From Gammaproteobacteria bacterium (GTDB lineage: Bacteria > Pseudomonadota > Gammaproteobacteria > Steroidobacterales > Steroidobacteraceae): 64,000 bases of DNA. The stretch is taken from contig DAIDHD010000051.1 of assembly GCA_027459765.1 (NCBI GenBank), forward strand, positions 62,001 to 126,000, given 5' to 3'. The position numbers and the translations under genes are program-made. Positions 10,879-20,722 of the stretch are shown piece by piece. The notes below the pieces were generated by a model. The model did no database searches, was not told the DNA's origin, and saw nothing but the letters and a program-made list of their open reading frames with translations. Position 1 is the stretch's first letter, and each line of letters begins with the position of its first letter.

Positions 10879-11670
10879 ATGAGAGACCTCCTCGATCTAG
10901 CCTCCCGGCTGCAGCCGGTGGCCGCGCAGGCGGGCGCCGCCATCATGTCGATCTATGACGGCGCGTTCGCGGTGGAGCGCAAGGCCGACGACTCTCCGCT
11001 GACGCTCGCCGACCTGGAATCGCAGCGGATCATCCTCGCGGAACTGGCGCAACTCACACCCGACGTTCCCGTGCTGTCGGAGGAATCCGCGCACGCTCCC
11101 TGGCAGGAGCGGCGCGACTGGCACGAGTTGTGGTTGGTCGACCCGCTCGACGGCACGCGCGAGTTCGTCAAGCGCAATGGCGAATTCACGGTCAACATCG
11201 CGCTGATCGTCGATCACGAGCCGGTGCTCGGCCTGATCGCGGCTCCGGTGCGCGACGTGACCTACTGGGGTGCCGTCGGCCACGGAGCATTCGTGCGCCG
11301 CGGCAACTCGCCGCCGGCGCGAATCGGCGTATCGCCCGCCGCCGACCCGCCGCGGGTCGTCGGTAGCCGCTCGCATCGCGATCCGCGCACGACCGCCTAC
11401 CTGGACGCGCTTGGCCCGCACCAGCTGACCGGCATCGGCAGCTCGCTGAAATTCTGCCTGGTGGCCGAGGGTGCGGCCGATCTCTACCCGCGCTTCGGCC
11501 CGACCTCCGAGTGGGACACCGCCGCCGGTCAGGCGATCCTCGAGGCGGCGGGCGGCCGGGTGACGCGACTCGACGGCCACCGCCTGCGCTACAACTGCCG
11601 CGAGAGCCTGATCAACGGCGACTTCCTCGCCTTCGGCGATCCGCGGGTGCTGGCCCGTCGGGAATCCTGA
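10879..11670 (+). CDS. cysQ: 3'(2'),5'-bisphosphate nucleotidase CysQ
   Basis: Inositol-monophosphatase-fold, Mg-dependent phosphatase of 263 aa that removes the 3'-phosphate of PAP, recycling the by-product of sulfate activation and sulfotransfer. Metal-binding motifs are present: SEESA near residue 72, LVDPLDGTREFVKRNGEF near residue 90, and SEWDTAAGQAILEAAGG near the C terminus. The stop abuts the ATG of the PHP gene directly. PAP is also the product of any sulfotransferase such as those encoded at 58.6 and 62.5 kb, so CysQ activity would support that pathway. Confidence 0.95.
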   Translation: MRDLLDLASRLQPVAAQAGAAIMSIYDGAFAVERKADDSPLTLADLESQRIILAELAQLTPDVPVLSEESAHAPWQERRDWHELWLVDPLDGTREFVKRNGEFTVNIALIVDHEPVLGLIAAPVRDVTYWGAVGHGAFVRRGNSPPARIGVSPAADPPRVVGSRSHRDPRTTAYLDALGPHQLTGIGSSLKFCLVAEGAADLYPRFGPTSEWDTAAGQAILEAAGGRVTRLDGHRLRYNCRESLINGDFLAFGDPRVLARRES

Positions 11671-12525
11671 ATGGACTCGGGCAGCGTCGACCTGCACACC
11701 CACTCGCGCTGTTCCGACGGCGAGTTGGAGCCGGCGGAACTCGTGGATCGCGCCGCCGAGTCTGGGATCGAGTTGCTCGCGCTCACCGATCACGACAGCG
11801 TCGCCGGCATATCGGCCGCGGCGGCGCAGGCGCGTAGCCGCAGCATCCGTTTCGTGCCCGGGGTGGAGATCTCGGCCAGTTGGCGAGCGCAGACCCTGCA
11901 CGTGCTCGGACTGTGGATCGATCCGGCGGCTGCGGCGCTCACCGAGCTCCTGGCGGCGCAACGTGAGCGGCGCCGGGCGCGGGTCGCCGCGATGTGCGCG
12001 AAGCTGGCTCGTGCCGGCCTGCCGGGCGATGCGCTGCACGCACGGGTTTGCGCCCACGACGGCGTACCCACGCGCACCCACCTGGCGCTCGCGCTGGTGG
12101 AGGCGGGCCACGTGCGTACCGCCGAGGACGCCTTCCGCAAGTATCTCGGCCAGGGCAAGCGGGCACACGTCCCGGCCGATTGGCCGCCGCTGGCGCAGGC
12201 GGTCGCGGCGGTGCACGCCGCCGGCGGGCGCGCGGTGCTGGCGCACCCGGCGCGCTACCGTCTCTCGGGGGGTGGGCGGCGCGCGCTGCTCGCGGACTTC
12301 ACGGCGGCGCGCGGCGACGCACTGGAGGTGGTGGCCGGCGGCAACGGCGTACAGTTCGCCGAGGCTTGTGCCGCCTGGGCGCGGCAATTCGGCCTCGCGG
12401 GCTCGGTCGGCTCGGATTACCACGGACCTCGCCAGACGTGGAATCCCCTGGGCCGCTCACTTAAGCTACCGGACGGAGTGGTACCGGTGTGGCGCGACGC
12501 GCCCGGCCGCTGGGAGCGGATCTGA
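11671..12525 (+). CDS. PHP-domain phosphoesterase (RNase AM / YciV-TrpH type)
   Basis: Metal-dependent PHP hydrolase, 284 aa. Ligand motifs are in the expected order: DLHTHSRCSDGELEP near residue 5, TDHDSVAG near 34, PGVEIS near 53, LAHPARYRLS near 190 and GSDYHGP near 250. E. coli members of this family (RNase AM, formerly YciV/TrpH) degrade short RNA and mature 5' ends, and act on 3',5'-nucleotide bisphosphates. It starts at the base after the cysQ stop, so the two are probably translated together. A link to nucleotide bisphosphate turnover with CysQ is plausible inference. Confidence 0.9.
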   Translation: MDSGSVDLHTHSRCSDGELEPAELVDRAAESGIELLALTDHDSVAGISAAAAQARSRSIRFVPGVEISASWRAQTLHVLGLWIDPAAAALTELLAAQRERRRARVAAMCAKLARAGLPGDALHARVCAHDGVPTRTHLALALVEAGHVRTAEDAFRKYLGQGKRAHVPADWPPLAQAVAAVHAAGGRAVLAHPARYRLSGGGRRALLADFTAARGDALEVVAGGNGVQFAEACAAWARQFGLAGSVGSDYHGPRQTWNPLGRSLKLPDGVVPVWRDAPGRWERI

Positions 12526-12530
12526 AAGCC

Positions 12531-12755
12531 GTGAACGACGACACGAGCAACGTCAACACCGAGCTCTTCAAGAGCATCGAGCGCCTGCGACAACTGCGTA
12601 TCGAGCACCGCGATCTCGACGACGTCATCTCGCGCCTGTCCATGGACTTCAAGGTGGACGAGCTGCAGATGAAGCGACTCAAGAAGCGCAAGCTCATGCT
12701 CAAGGACCAGATCACGCGCCTCGAAAGCCAGCTCATCCCCGACTTGAACGCATGA
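12531..12755 (+). CDS. YdcH/DUF465-family small coiled-coil protein
   Basis: A 74-residue, highly charged helical protein. RLRQLRIEHRDLDDVISRL and then LQMKRLKKRKLMLKDQI match the DUF465 (YdcH) hairpin of two amphipathic helices. I use the GTG at 12531, which gives the usual family length; an in-frame ATG at 12489 would place 42 bases inside the PHP gene. Function of the family is not established. It sits 5 bp after the PHP gene and 13 bp before the mscS-like gene. Confidence 0.85.
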   Translation: MNDDTSNVNTELFKSIERLRQLRIEHRDLDDVISRLSMDFKVDELQMKRLKKRKLMLKDQITRLESQLIPDLNA

Positions 12756-12768
12756 ACGCCGGGCGTCC

Positions 12769-14091
12769 ATGAGCGACGCGCGCTCCCGCCTGGCCGAGTT
12801 CGCCGGCGCGCTCGCGAATCCGTATGTGCTGGTCGAGCTCGCGCTGGTGGCGGCGAGCGTCGGCGCCGCCTGGGCGGTTGCGCGGGCGCTCGCCGCCCGC
12901 AACGCGAGTCGAGGCATAGACCCGCGCGTCACACCCACCTGGACCTACGTCGCGGCACGCTGGCTGGTGGTGGTCGCACCGGTGCTGCTGGCTCTCGGCC
13001 TGGTGGCGGTGGCTCGCGCCCTTCTCGGCGTCGCCCGAATCGACGTGGCGGCCCTCGACGGCGCGATCCGGCTCATCGGCGCCTACGCGGCGGTGCGGTC
13101 CGGAGTGCTGCTCTACGCCGGCAGCATCGGCAACAAGAGCTGGATACGCCAGTGGGAAGCGCGTGTCGCGCTCGCCATCTGGTGCGCCGTCGCGGCGCAG
13201 TATCTCGGCTTGCTGGCCCCGCTGATCGACACGCTCGAGAGCTTCGGGATCGCCGCCGGCAGGAGCCGCATCACCGTCTGGTCGATCCTGAAGCTGCTGT
13301 TCACGCTGACCTTGTTCGTGCTGGTCGCCGCCTGGATCAGCCGCTGGTTCGAGCGGCGGCTGCAGGGCATGGGCAATCTCGCGCCGTCGACGCGCATCGG
13401 CATCGCCAAGTTCGTGAACGCGCTGGTGATCGGGCTTTCGATACTCATGGGACTGAACGCGGCCGGGGTCGACCTGACCGCGCTCACCGTGCTCACCGGC
13501 GCCATCGGTCTCGGGCTGGGATTCGGCCTGCAGTCGATCGCGGCGAACTTCGTCAGCGGCTTCGTGTTGCTGCTCGACCGCTCCATAAAGCCCGGCGACG
13601 TGATCAGCCTGTCGGGCCAGAGCGGCACCAGCACCGAGAACTTCGGTTGGGTGCAGGAACTGCGCGGCCGCTACGTCGTGGTGCGCGACCGCGACGGGGT
13701 CGAGATGCTGGTGCCGAACCAGCAATTGATCTCCAGCGCCGTGATCAACTGGAGTTACACGGATCCGCGCATCCGCCTCAAGCTGCCGGTGCGCGTGAGC
13801 TATCAGGACGACCCGGAAATCGCCCTGCGGATACTGCTCGAGGCCTGCGAGCACCAGACGCGGGTGCTGCGGGATCCGCCGCCCGCATCGCGGCTGATGC
13901 ATTTCGGCGAGAGCGGCATAGACCTGGAACTGCGCTTCTGGATATCGGACCCGCAGGAGGGGGTGAACAACGTGCGCTCCGAGGTGAACCGCGCGATCTG
14001 GCGGTTGTTCAAGCAGCACGGGATCACCATCCCCGTGGCACAGCGCGAGATAGTCGTGCACGGTCGCGGGCCTACGCGGCACCTGGACTGA
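12769..14091 (+). CDS. MscS-family mechanosensitive ion channel
   Basis: Inner-membrane protein of 440 aa. Several hydrophobic segments in the first 230 residues precede the MscS pore helix: LTVLTGAIGLGLGFGLQSIA with the Gly/Ala packing pattern, followed by NFVSGFVLLLDRSIKPGD, the start of the cytoplasmic beta domain. RYVVVRDRDGVEMLVPNQ is the typical loop into the alpha-beta cage. Longer than minimal MscS (about 286 aa), it has roughly five extra N-terminal helices. Probable osmotic safety valve. Downstream arfB starts 6 bp later. Confidence 0.9.
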   Translation: MSDARSRLAEFAGALANPYVLVELALVAASVGAAWAVARALAARNASRGIDPRVTPTWTYVAARWLVVVAPVLLALGLVAVARALLGVARIDVAALDGAIRLIGAYAAVRSGVLLYAGSIGNKSWIRQWEARVALAIWCAVAAQYLGLLAPLIDTLESFGIAAGRSRITVWSILKLLFTLTLFVLVAAWISRWFERRLQGMGNLAPSTRIGIAKFVNALVIGLSILMGLNAAGVDLTALTVLTGAIGLGLGFGLQSIAANFVSGFVLLLDRSIKPGDVISLSGQSGTSTENFGWVQELRGRYVVVRDRDGVEMLVPNQQLISSAVINWSYTDPRIRLKLPVRVSYQDDPEIALRILLEACEHQTRVLRDPPPASRLMHFGESGIDLELRFWISDPQEGVNNVRSEVNRAIWRLFKQHGITIPVAQREIVVHGRGPTRHLD

Positions 14092-14097
14092 ACTTCC

Positions 14098-14520
<423 letters not shown>

Positions 14521-17010
14521 CTAAGGACCGAGCGTGACCTGCAGTATGTTCTGGCGCAGCTGCTCGGAGAGCACGCCTTGCGCGTCGGCGGCCACGGCGT
14601 GCAGCGCCGCGCCGTACGCCAGCGTGTCGTCCGGCGTGCGCTCGATCACTCCGCGCCGGAGCAGCAGTTCGAGGAAGTTGCGAAACAGCGCCCGATCGAA
14701 GAACTCGGGCGAGTCGAGGCCGTGCAGCGCGGCCATCCGTTGCGCCACCCACTGGCAGCGCTGTTCCAGCGCATCCCGCGACAAGGCGCCGCTGCCGGCC
14801 TGCAGCAGCAAGGCGATCACCAGGTAATAGCGCTCCAGCGTCTGCAACGTCGACTGCGCCAGCATGGTCAGGCGGGCCGCCATGGGCGAGGTCGGCGGCG
14901 GACGCCGCCAGACGTCACCCGCGGCATCGCGTTCCAGCAACCCCAACCGGGCGAAGGTCTGCAGCAGCGCGTCGACCACGCCCGGCACCTCGGACTCGTC
15001 CCAGCGCAGGAACAGTTCCGCGGCGACGTACGGGTAGGCGCGCCACACCAGGCGCTGGATGTCTGCGTCCGCCAGCCGCTCGTTGCCCAGGAATCCGCAG
15101 GCGAGCAGCGACGGCAGCGCCACGAGGTGCAGCACGTTGTTGCGGTAGTAGGTCGCGCGCAGCGAGTTGTCGGCGCTCATGCGCAGGATGTCGCCCAGCG
15201 GGTGGGTCTGCCGGTCGAGCAGCCCGAGAGCCTCGCAGTAGCGCACCATCGCGGCGCCGTCGTGCTCGCAGATCGTCACCAGCGCGCCGTACGGCGCCTC
15301 GGTCAACAGACGACGGTAGAGCTCGAGCTGGGCGACCAGATCGTTCTCCACCATCGCCTGCCGTGGCGTCGCCAGCATGGCCGTGGCGACCAGATTGATG
15401 GGCGACACGGCGGCGGCGGCGTTGATGCCGCGCACGATCGACTGCGCCAGATCGTCCACGACCGCCGCGAGCCACGGCGCCGGCGGCTGTCCCTCGGCCG
15501 TCACCGCCTCCGCGCGCCAGCCCGGGTGCCGCCGATGCAGCACCTCGTCGAGCGCGATCGGCGCGCCGAGGTTGACCCTCACCTTGCCGAAGTTGCTGCG
15601 CAGTACCCGGAAGGTCGCCTTGAGGAGGCCGAGCAGCGTCTCCTTCTCCTTGGGCCGGCCCGATAGCTCGCCGATGTAGGTCCGGCCCTCCACGATGCGT
15701 TCGTAGCCGAAATACACCGGCACGAACACCACCGGACGCCGCGGCTCGCGCAGGTAGCTGCGAACCGTCATCGCGAGCATCCCGGAGCGCGGTGCGAGCA
15801 TGCGACCGGTGCGGCTGCGCCCGCCTTCGATGAAGTACTCGAGCGGGTGGCCGCGGGCCATCATGAACCCGAGGTAGCGCGTGAAAACGATCGCGTACAG
15901 CGGGTCTCCCTTGAAACTGCGGCGCAGGAAGAAGGCGCCGCCCATGCGCAGGAACCGCCCGATCACAGGCAGGTTGAGATTGATGCCCGCCGCGACGTGC
16001 GGAACCGCGAAGCCCTTGCGGTAGATCACGTACGAGAGCAGTAGATAGTCCATGTGACTGCGGTGGCAGGGCACGTAGATGATCGCCGCGTCGTCGCCGG
16101 CCTCCCGCAGGCGCTCGACGTGGCGGAACTCGACGCCGTCGTAGAGGCGGTTCCAGACGCGCGCGAGCACGCCGGACATCAGCGTGACGAAGGACTGCGA
16201 ATAGTTGGCGGCGATCTCCACCGCGTACTTTCGGGCACGCTCGAGGCCGGCGCGTCGCTGCTGCGCGCGCGCCGCCGGCAGGGTCGCATCGACGCTGCGT
16301 CGCACCGCCTGGCGCACTTCCCGCGTGCGCAGGATCTGCGCCACCAGCGTGCGCCGGTGCGACAGGTCAGGTCCGATGGTCGATGCGCGCTGGGCGGCGA
16401 TCTGCGCGCGCAGCAGCCGCTGCGCGCGGCGGGCATTGCGCCCGGCGGCCGCACCCTCCAGCAGCAGGTTCTGCAGGCGCACCGGCGCACCGAAGTACAC
16501 CAGTGTGCGCCGTCCGTTGAACAGCACGCGTAGCAGCGCCCGGAACCGCCCCGCCAGCGCCCAGTCCTCGGCGAACAGCAACCGCCACGGCCCGAGTTCC
16601 TTGCCGGGCGCGCGTCCGAAGAAGACCGCCACCGGCACCAGGTCGACGTCGAAGGCCGGATCGGCGCCGGCCGCGGCGACCATGTCGGCGAGGTCGCGCG
16701 GCGTGGCGCCGCGGTGCCGCGGTCCGAACGGGCGCCGCGCCACCGACAGCTCGACGCAGGCACGTGCGGCACGGCGGCCACCGATGAGAAGTCGCCGCTC
16801 GGGACGCGGCAGACGCGCGGCGGCGCAGGCGAGATTCAGGGCGGCCAGATCCGATTGGCTCTGCCGTTCGAGTACGTAGCACACCGGGTGCGGCCGGGCA
16901 GCGATGGTCGCCGCCACGTCCTCCGGCTTGACGGTCACCTTGATCCACAGGGAGAGGAGCCGGCGCACGCCGAAGGCCCAGGCGCGGCGCACGCCTTCGA
17001 GCGGATTCAT
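14521..17010 (-). CDS. plsB: Glycerol-3-phosphate 1-O-acyltransferase
   Basis: Membrane-associated enzyme that makes lysophosphatidic acid from glycerol-3-phosphate and acyl-CoA or acyl-ACP, the first step of phospholipid synthesis. Length 829 aa matches the gammaproteobacterial PlsB. Acyltransferase motifs are all present: block I CHRSHMDYLLLSY near residue 316 (HX4D), block II AFFLRRSFKGD, block III EYFIEGGRSRTGRM near 395 and block IV VVFVPVYFGYERIVEG. The N-terminal region is the poorly conserved PlsB-specific domain. Monocistronic in appearance, convergent with arfB. Confidence 0.97.
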   Translation of the reverse strand: MNPLEGVRRAWAFGVRRLLSLWIKVTVKPEDVAATIAARPHPVCYVLERQSQSDLAALNLACAAARLPRPERRLLIGGRRAARACVELSVARRPFGPRHRGATPRDLADMVAAAGADPAFDVDLVPVAVFFGRAPGKELGPWRLLFAEDWALAGRFRALLRVLFNGRRTLVYFGAPVRLQNLLLEGAAAGRNARRAQRLLRAQIAAQRASTIGPDLSHRRTLVAQILRTREVRQAVRRSVDATLPAARAQQRRAGLERARKYAVEIAANYSQSFVTLMSGVLARVWNRLYDGVEFRHVERLREAGDDAAIIYVPCHRSHMDYLLLSYVIYRKGFAVPHVAAGINLNLPVIGRFLRMGGAFFLRRSFKGDPLYAIVFTRYLGFMMARGHPLEYFIEGGRSRTGRMLAPRSGMLAMTVRSYLREPRRPVVFVPVYFGYERIVEGRTYIGELSGRPKEKETLLGLLKATFRVLRSNFGKVRVNLGAPIALDEVLHRRHPGWRAEAVTAEGQPPAPWLAAVVDDLAQSIVRGINAAAAVSPINLVATAMLATPRQAMVENDLVAQLELYRRLLTEAPYGALVTICEHDGAAMVRYCEALGLLDRQTHPLGDILRMSADNSLRATYYRNNVLHLVALPSLLACGFLGNERLADADIQRLVWRAYPYVAAELFLRWDESEVPGVVDALLQTFARLGLLERDAAGDVWRRPPPTSPMAARLTMLAQSTLQTLERYYLVIALLLQAGSGALSRDALEQRCQWVAQRMAALHGLDSPEFFDRALFRNFLELLLRRGVIERTPDDTLAYGAALHAVAADAQGVLSEQLRQNILQVTLGP

Positions 17011-17040
17011 CGGCCGACGACCTCGGCGAGCCGGATCAAG

Positions 17041-17295
17041 TCACGGCGTCGACGCGGACGCGGCAGCGCGCGCGTCGGTGCCCGGATCGCGTCCATCGGC
17101 GTCGATCGCGGCGCGCTCGCGCGCCGCCGCCTGATCCGTCAGCTGCTGTACGCCACGCGCCCGGTCGAGATCGCTCTTCAACGGGTCGAACACCGTCTTG
17201 CCGGGAGGCGGCGGATGATCGCCCGATCCGCCCGGTGAACAGCCCGCGAGGAACGAACAGGCCAGCGCCGCGGTCACAAGCTTGACATGGTTCAC
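17041..17295 (-). CDS. Small predicted lipoprotein
   Basis: An 84-residue protein with a signal peptide and lipobox: KLVTAALACSFLAGC, Cys near residue 19. The mature part is short, Pro- and Gly-rich at first (SGDHPPPPGKTVFDPL), then an Ala/Arg/Asp-rich helix, and may be disordered at the end. The family is not recognised. It lies 30 bp beyond the plsB start on the same strand and is divergent from the DUF2059-like gene. The signal and lipobox are the main support for coding. Confidence 0.65.
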   Translation of the reverse strand: MNHVKLVTAALACSFLAGCSPGGSGDHPPPPGKTVFDPLKSDLDRARGVQQLTDQAAARERAAIDADGRDPGTDARAAASASTP

Positions 17296-17376
17296 AACCG
17301 CTCCCGATGGATCCCCGGTCCACGATCGGCGGGAGTGTACAATCCAAGCGTCGCGTCAGTCATCCGGAGATCGCGC

Positions 17377-18336
17377 ATGGTTCGAATACTCATCGGCCTC
17401 CTGCTGGCGACCGGATGGCCAGCGGCGCGTGCGGCGGTGCCCTTCGAGACCGCGGCCGACGTGTACCTCGCCGCCGCGGTGCGCGATCAGATTCGACCCT
17501 CTCTCGCCACCATGCCGGCGCACGTGCGCCAGATGTTCGCGAGCGACGGCTCGGCGCTGTCCCCCGAGCAACTCGGCGCTCTCGACACGGCCGCGAAGCG
17601 CTCCTTCCGCATCGACGTGTTCGAACCCTCCGCGATCGCCGCCTTCGCCAAGGGGCTCGACGCGGCCAGCGCCGCCAAGGCGGCGACCTTCCTGGAAAGC
17701 GACATTGGACGACGCATGGTCGCCGACGACGTCGCACTGGCCGCTCTGCCCGAGGCGACCATCGATCAGGTGATGGACGGATCTCTGGCGGCGCCTTCGA
17801 CGCCGCAGCGCGACGCGCTGGTCGAACGATTGGAGCGGGCCGCCCAATCCACCGAATCCACGGTACGGGTCTTCATCGGGCTCGGCGAGGCGGTGGCCGC
17901 CGGCACGGCGGTGGGCTCGGGTCTCGATCCCGCGGCGGTCGGCCGCCGCGCGCACGCCTCTGGCGAAGCCGGACGCGCAGAGCTCGAGGCGAAGCTTCGC
18001 GTCTCCATGCGCCGCATGCTCGCGTACGGTTACCGCGACATGAGCGACGCGGACCTCAAGCGCCTGCTGGCCTTCCTGGAATCCCCGGCCGGCAAGCGCT
18101 ACGTCGAGGCTTACGATGCCGCGATGGGCGCCGGCTTCGACGCCATGGGCCGGCGCTGCGGCGAGCGGCTCGGGGAGAGCCTGCGCGAACTGGCGATGGC
18201 CAAGGCCGACGCGCGCGCCATAGGCATGCCGGGCGATGCGGGCGCCGCACCGGCCGCGCCGCCGGCACCGACCGGCGCCGAGCCGCCGCCGACCCCGGGA
18301 CTGCCGCCGACCACGACGCCGCCCTCGCAACCTTGA
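17377..18336 (+). CDS. Exported DUF2059-like protein
   Basis: A 319-residue protein with an N-terminal signal sequence (VRILIGLLLATGWPAARA). Two related helical segments contain the family pattern of DUF2059: first around AAKAATFLESDIGRRM, then LKRLLAFLESPAGKRYVEAY. The tail is Pro/Ala-rich (about residues 285-319) and probably disordered. I chose the ATG at 17377 because it starts directly at the signal peptide; the frame is open 90 bp further. The function of the domain is unknown; periplasmic location is inferred. Confidence 0.8.
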   Translation: MVRILIGLLLATGWPAARAAVPFETAADVYLAAAVRDQIRPSLATMPAHVRQMFASDGSALSPEQLGALDTAAKRSFRIDVFEPSAIAAFAKGLDAASAAKAATFLESDIGRRMVADDVALAALPEATIDQVMDGSLAAPSTPQRDALVERLERAAQSTESTVRVFIGLGEAVAAGTAVGSGLDPAAVGRRAHASGEAGRAELEAKLRVSMRRMLAYGYRDMSDADLKRLLAFLESPAGKRYVEAYDAAMGAGFDAMGRRCGERLGESLRELAMAKADARAIGMPGDAGAAPAAPPAPTGAEPPPTPGLPPTTTPPSQP

Positions 18337-18346
18337 GGAGAGGCTC

Positions 18347-18856
18347 CTAGCCGAGACTTTCGAGGAACTCGCGCAGGAGCCGGCAGATCGGCTCGATCTT
18401 GTCCTCCAACCGGTGGCCTGAATCGAGCACGTGGAGGGCGGCCCTGTGTTCTCGCGCCCAGCGAATGGCATTGTCGACGGGCACGATGTCGTCGATCCAG
18501 CCGTGCACGATCGCCGCCGGACAAGGCACGTCCTGCGGCGTGTGGACCTCGTAACCCGGCATGTAGAACGCGGGCGCCAACAGGAACACCCCGCGCGCCG
18601 CGAGCGGCGCCGCAGCCGCGGCCGAAACGTGCCCGCCGAGGCTCGAACCAACCAGCACCACCGGGGTCTCGAGCGCGTGGCCGAACTCGATCAGTCGTTG
18701 CACCCGGACCCGAGGATCGTCCACGCCGCGATAGTCGACGGACAGGGCCGCGAGGCCCAACTCGCGCACGGCGCCCGCCATCGCCGTTATCTTGGTCCCC
18801 CACGGACCACTCTCCTTGCCGTGAGAGAACACCACCGTCGTCGCCGCTGATCCCAC
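18347..18856 (-). CDS. Alpha/beta-hydrolase, probable serine esterase
   Basis: A compact 169-residue hydrolase. VVFSHGKESGPWGTK forms the oxyanion-hole strand, VLVGSSLGGHVSAAAA contains the GxSxG-type nucleophile (GSSLG), HGWIDDIVPVDNA supplies the acid and SGHRLED the His. Such small hydrolases act on small esters; the substrate is unknown. The GTG start at 18856 is preceded by GGAGG with about 8 nt spacing. The start is only 30 bp from that of the divergent patatin gene, so their promoters must overlap each other's coding region. Confidence 0.85.
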   Translation of the reverse strand: MGSAATTVVFSHGKESGPWGTKITAMAGAVRELGLAALSVDYRGVDDPRVRVQRLIEFGHALETPVVLVGSSLGGHVSAAAAAPLAARGVFLLAPAFYMPGYEVHTPQDVPCPAAIVHGWIDDIVPVDNAIRWAREHRAALHVLDSGHRLEDKIEPICRLLREFLESLG

Positions 18857-18886
18857 TCTGGCCTCCTCCGACCGATACAATGACGC

Positions 18887-20722
18887 ATGGCTCTGGAAGA
18901 CGAGCAACCCATCGCCACGCGCGAAGTGCGGGGCGCCTTCGAACACCTGCGCGACAGCAGCCACTTCGCCGGCGTGGACTCGGCGGCGCTCGCCGCCCTG
19001 GCGCAGGGCTCGGTGCACTTCTCGTTGCCCGCGGGCAGCACGCTGTTCGAGGTCGGCGCCGCCCCGGAGGGAGTATATCTGCTGGTGAGCGGCCGGCTCG
19101 GCGTGGCGGCGGCCGGCGACTCGGGCTGGACCGCGGAGATCGCCGGCGGCGAGCTGGTCGGCGAGGTCGGCTGGCTGCTGGGTGAGCGGCGCAGCGCGCG
19201 CGTGGTCGCGCTGCGCGACAGTGAACTGCTGATGCTGCCGGCGGCGCTCGTCGACACCCTGGCGCGCGACTGCGCCTCGCTGGCACTTGCGCTCGCGCGC
19301 CTGTGCGCCGGCCGGCTGCGGCGGAGCAATGCCCGTGGCGCCGTGCGTCCGCGGCCGCGCGTGTTCGCGCTCGTGCCCCTGAGCGAGCACCTCGACGCGG
19401 CCGACATGGCCTCCTGCCTGATCGCCGAGCTCGCCCGCCACGGCCGTGCCGAGCTGGTCTGGGACGAACGCGCCCGTGCGCACACGGCGAGCTGGTTCAA
19501 TCGCATCGAGCAGGCGAACGACTACGTCGTGTACGTGGCCGACCCGCGCGATTCCGGCTGGACCCGGCAGTGCTGCCGGCAGGCCGACACCCTGCTCCTC
19601 ACCGCCTCCGCCGCGGATCGCCCGGCACCGTTCGCCGAGTCGCTCGCGTTCGCCGCCCGCGGCCGGGGCGCGAAGCTCGCGGTGCTGCTCCGGCATGCGG
19701 AGCGGCTGCGGTCGGGCGCCGCGGCGCCGTGGCGGCGGTGGTTGCCGGAGGCGCAGGTGCACCACCTCGTCGATCGCGGCGACTACGGCCGCGTCGCGCG
19801 CCTGTTGACCCACCACGGCGTCGGACTGGTGCTCTCGGGCGGCGGCGCGCGCGGCTTCGCGCACCTCGGGGTGATAAGGGCACTGCGCGAAGCGCGCGTA
19901 CCGATCGACTTCGTCGGCGGCTCGAGCATCGGCGCCATCATCGCGGCCGGCGTGGCGCTCGGCTGGGACGACGCGGAGATGCGCATGCGCTACCGGCGCA
20001 GCTTCGTCGCCACCAATCCGCTCAGCGACTACACCTTTCCGCTGGTGGCCCTGACCCGCGGGCGCAAGGTGACGCGGCTGCTGGAGCGCGAGTTCGGCGC
20101 CGCGGCCATCGAGGATCTGCGCACGCCTTTCTTCTGCATCAGCGCCAATCTGACCACGGGCCTCGCCCTGGAGCACGGCGACGGCTCGCTGGCCGCGGCG
20201 CTGCGCGCCTCGGTGGCCATTCCCGGGATCCTGCCGCCGGTGTTCCGCGGCGAGGAGGTGCTGGTGGACGGTGCCGCGATCGACAATCTGCCGATCGACG
20301 CGATGCACGCCCGGCGGCCGGGGCTGGTGCTGGGCAGCGACGTGAGCGCACAGCGCAACTTCGCGGTCGATCCCCACCCGAGCGCCCATCCGCCGCTGTG
20401 GCGGCTGTTCGCGCGCGGCTCGCGGGGGCCGCGCCTGCACATCTTTCAGGTGCTGATGCACGCGGCCAGCGTGAACGGCGCCTCCAGCACGGCGGCACAG
20501 CGTGACCTGGCGGACCTGCTCTTCAAGCCGGACCTGGACGGCATCGACCTGCTCGACTGGCGCGCATTCGACCGTGCCATCGAACTCGGCTACGCGGATG
20601 CGGTGCGGCGTCTCGAATCGGCGCCTTCGCTGCCGAGCCTGGCGCCGCCCCCGGCGCCCACGCCGACGTCGCTCACCGCTGAGATAGAGCGCCGGCTCAG
20701 GGCGCTGAGCGCAGGGCAGTAG
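18887..20722 (+). CDS. Patatin-like phospholipase with N-terminal cyclic-nucleotide-binding domain
   Basis: A 611-residue NTE/RssA-type lipase. Residues about 20-140 form a CAP-type cyclic-nucleotide-binding domain (FSLPAGSTLFEVGAAPEGVY, GGELVGEVGWLLGE). A middle region of about 150 residues separates it from the patatin domain starting near 305: GLVLSGGGARGFAHLGVI (oxyanion loop), GGSSIGAIIAA (nucleophile Ser) and VDGAAIDNLP (Asp of the dyad, DGA). No transmembrane anchor is evident. NTE-family enzymes hydrolyse lysophospholipids; cyclic-nucleotide control is possible but not shown. The last 26 bp overlap the 3' end of the convergent sheath gene. Confidence 0.93.
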   Translation: MALEDEQPIATREVRGAFEHLRDSSHFAGVDSAALAALAQGSVHFSLPAGSTLFEVGAAPEGVYLLVSGRLGVAAAGDSGWTAEIAGGELVGEVGWLLGERRSARVVALRDSELLMLPAALVDTLARDCASLALALARLCAGRLRRSNARGAVRPRPRVFALVPLSEHLDAADMASCLIAELARHGRAELVWDERARAHTASWFNRIEQANDYVVYVADPRDSGWTRQCCRQADTLLLTASAADRPAPFAESLAFAARGRGAKLAVLLRHAERLRSGAAAPWRRWLPEAQVHHLVDRGDYGRVARLLTHHGVGLVLSGGGARGFAHLGVIRALREARVPIDFVGGSSIGAIIAAGVALGWDDAEMRMRYRRSFVATNPLSDYTFPLVALTRGRKVTRLLEREFGAAAIEDLRTPFFCISANLTTGLALEHGDGSLAAALRASVAIPGILPPVFRGEEVLVDGAAIDNLPIDAMHARRPGLVLGSDVSAQRNFAVDPHPSAHPPLWRLFARGSRGPRLHIFQVLMHAASVNGASSTAAQRDLADLLFKPDLDGIDLLDWRAFDRAIELGYADAVRRLESAPSLPSLAPPPAPTPTSLTAEIERRLRALSAGQ

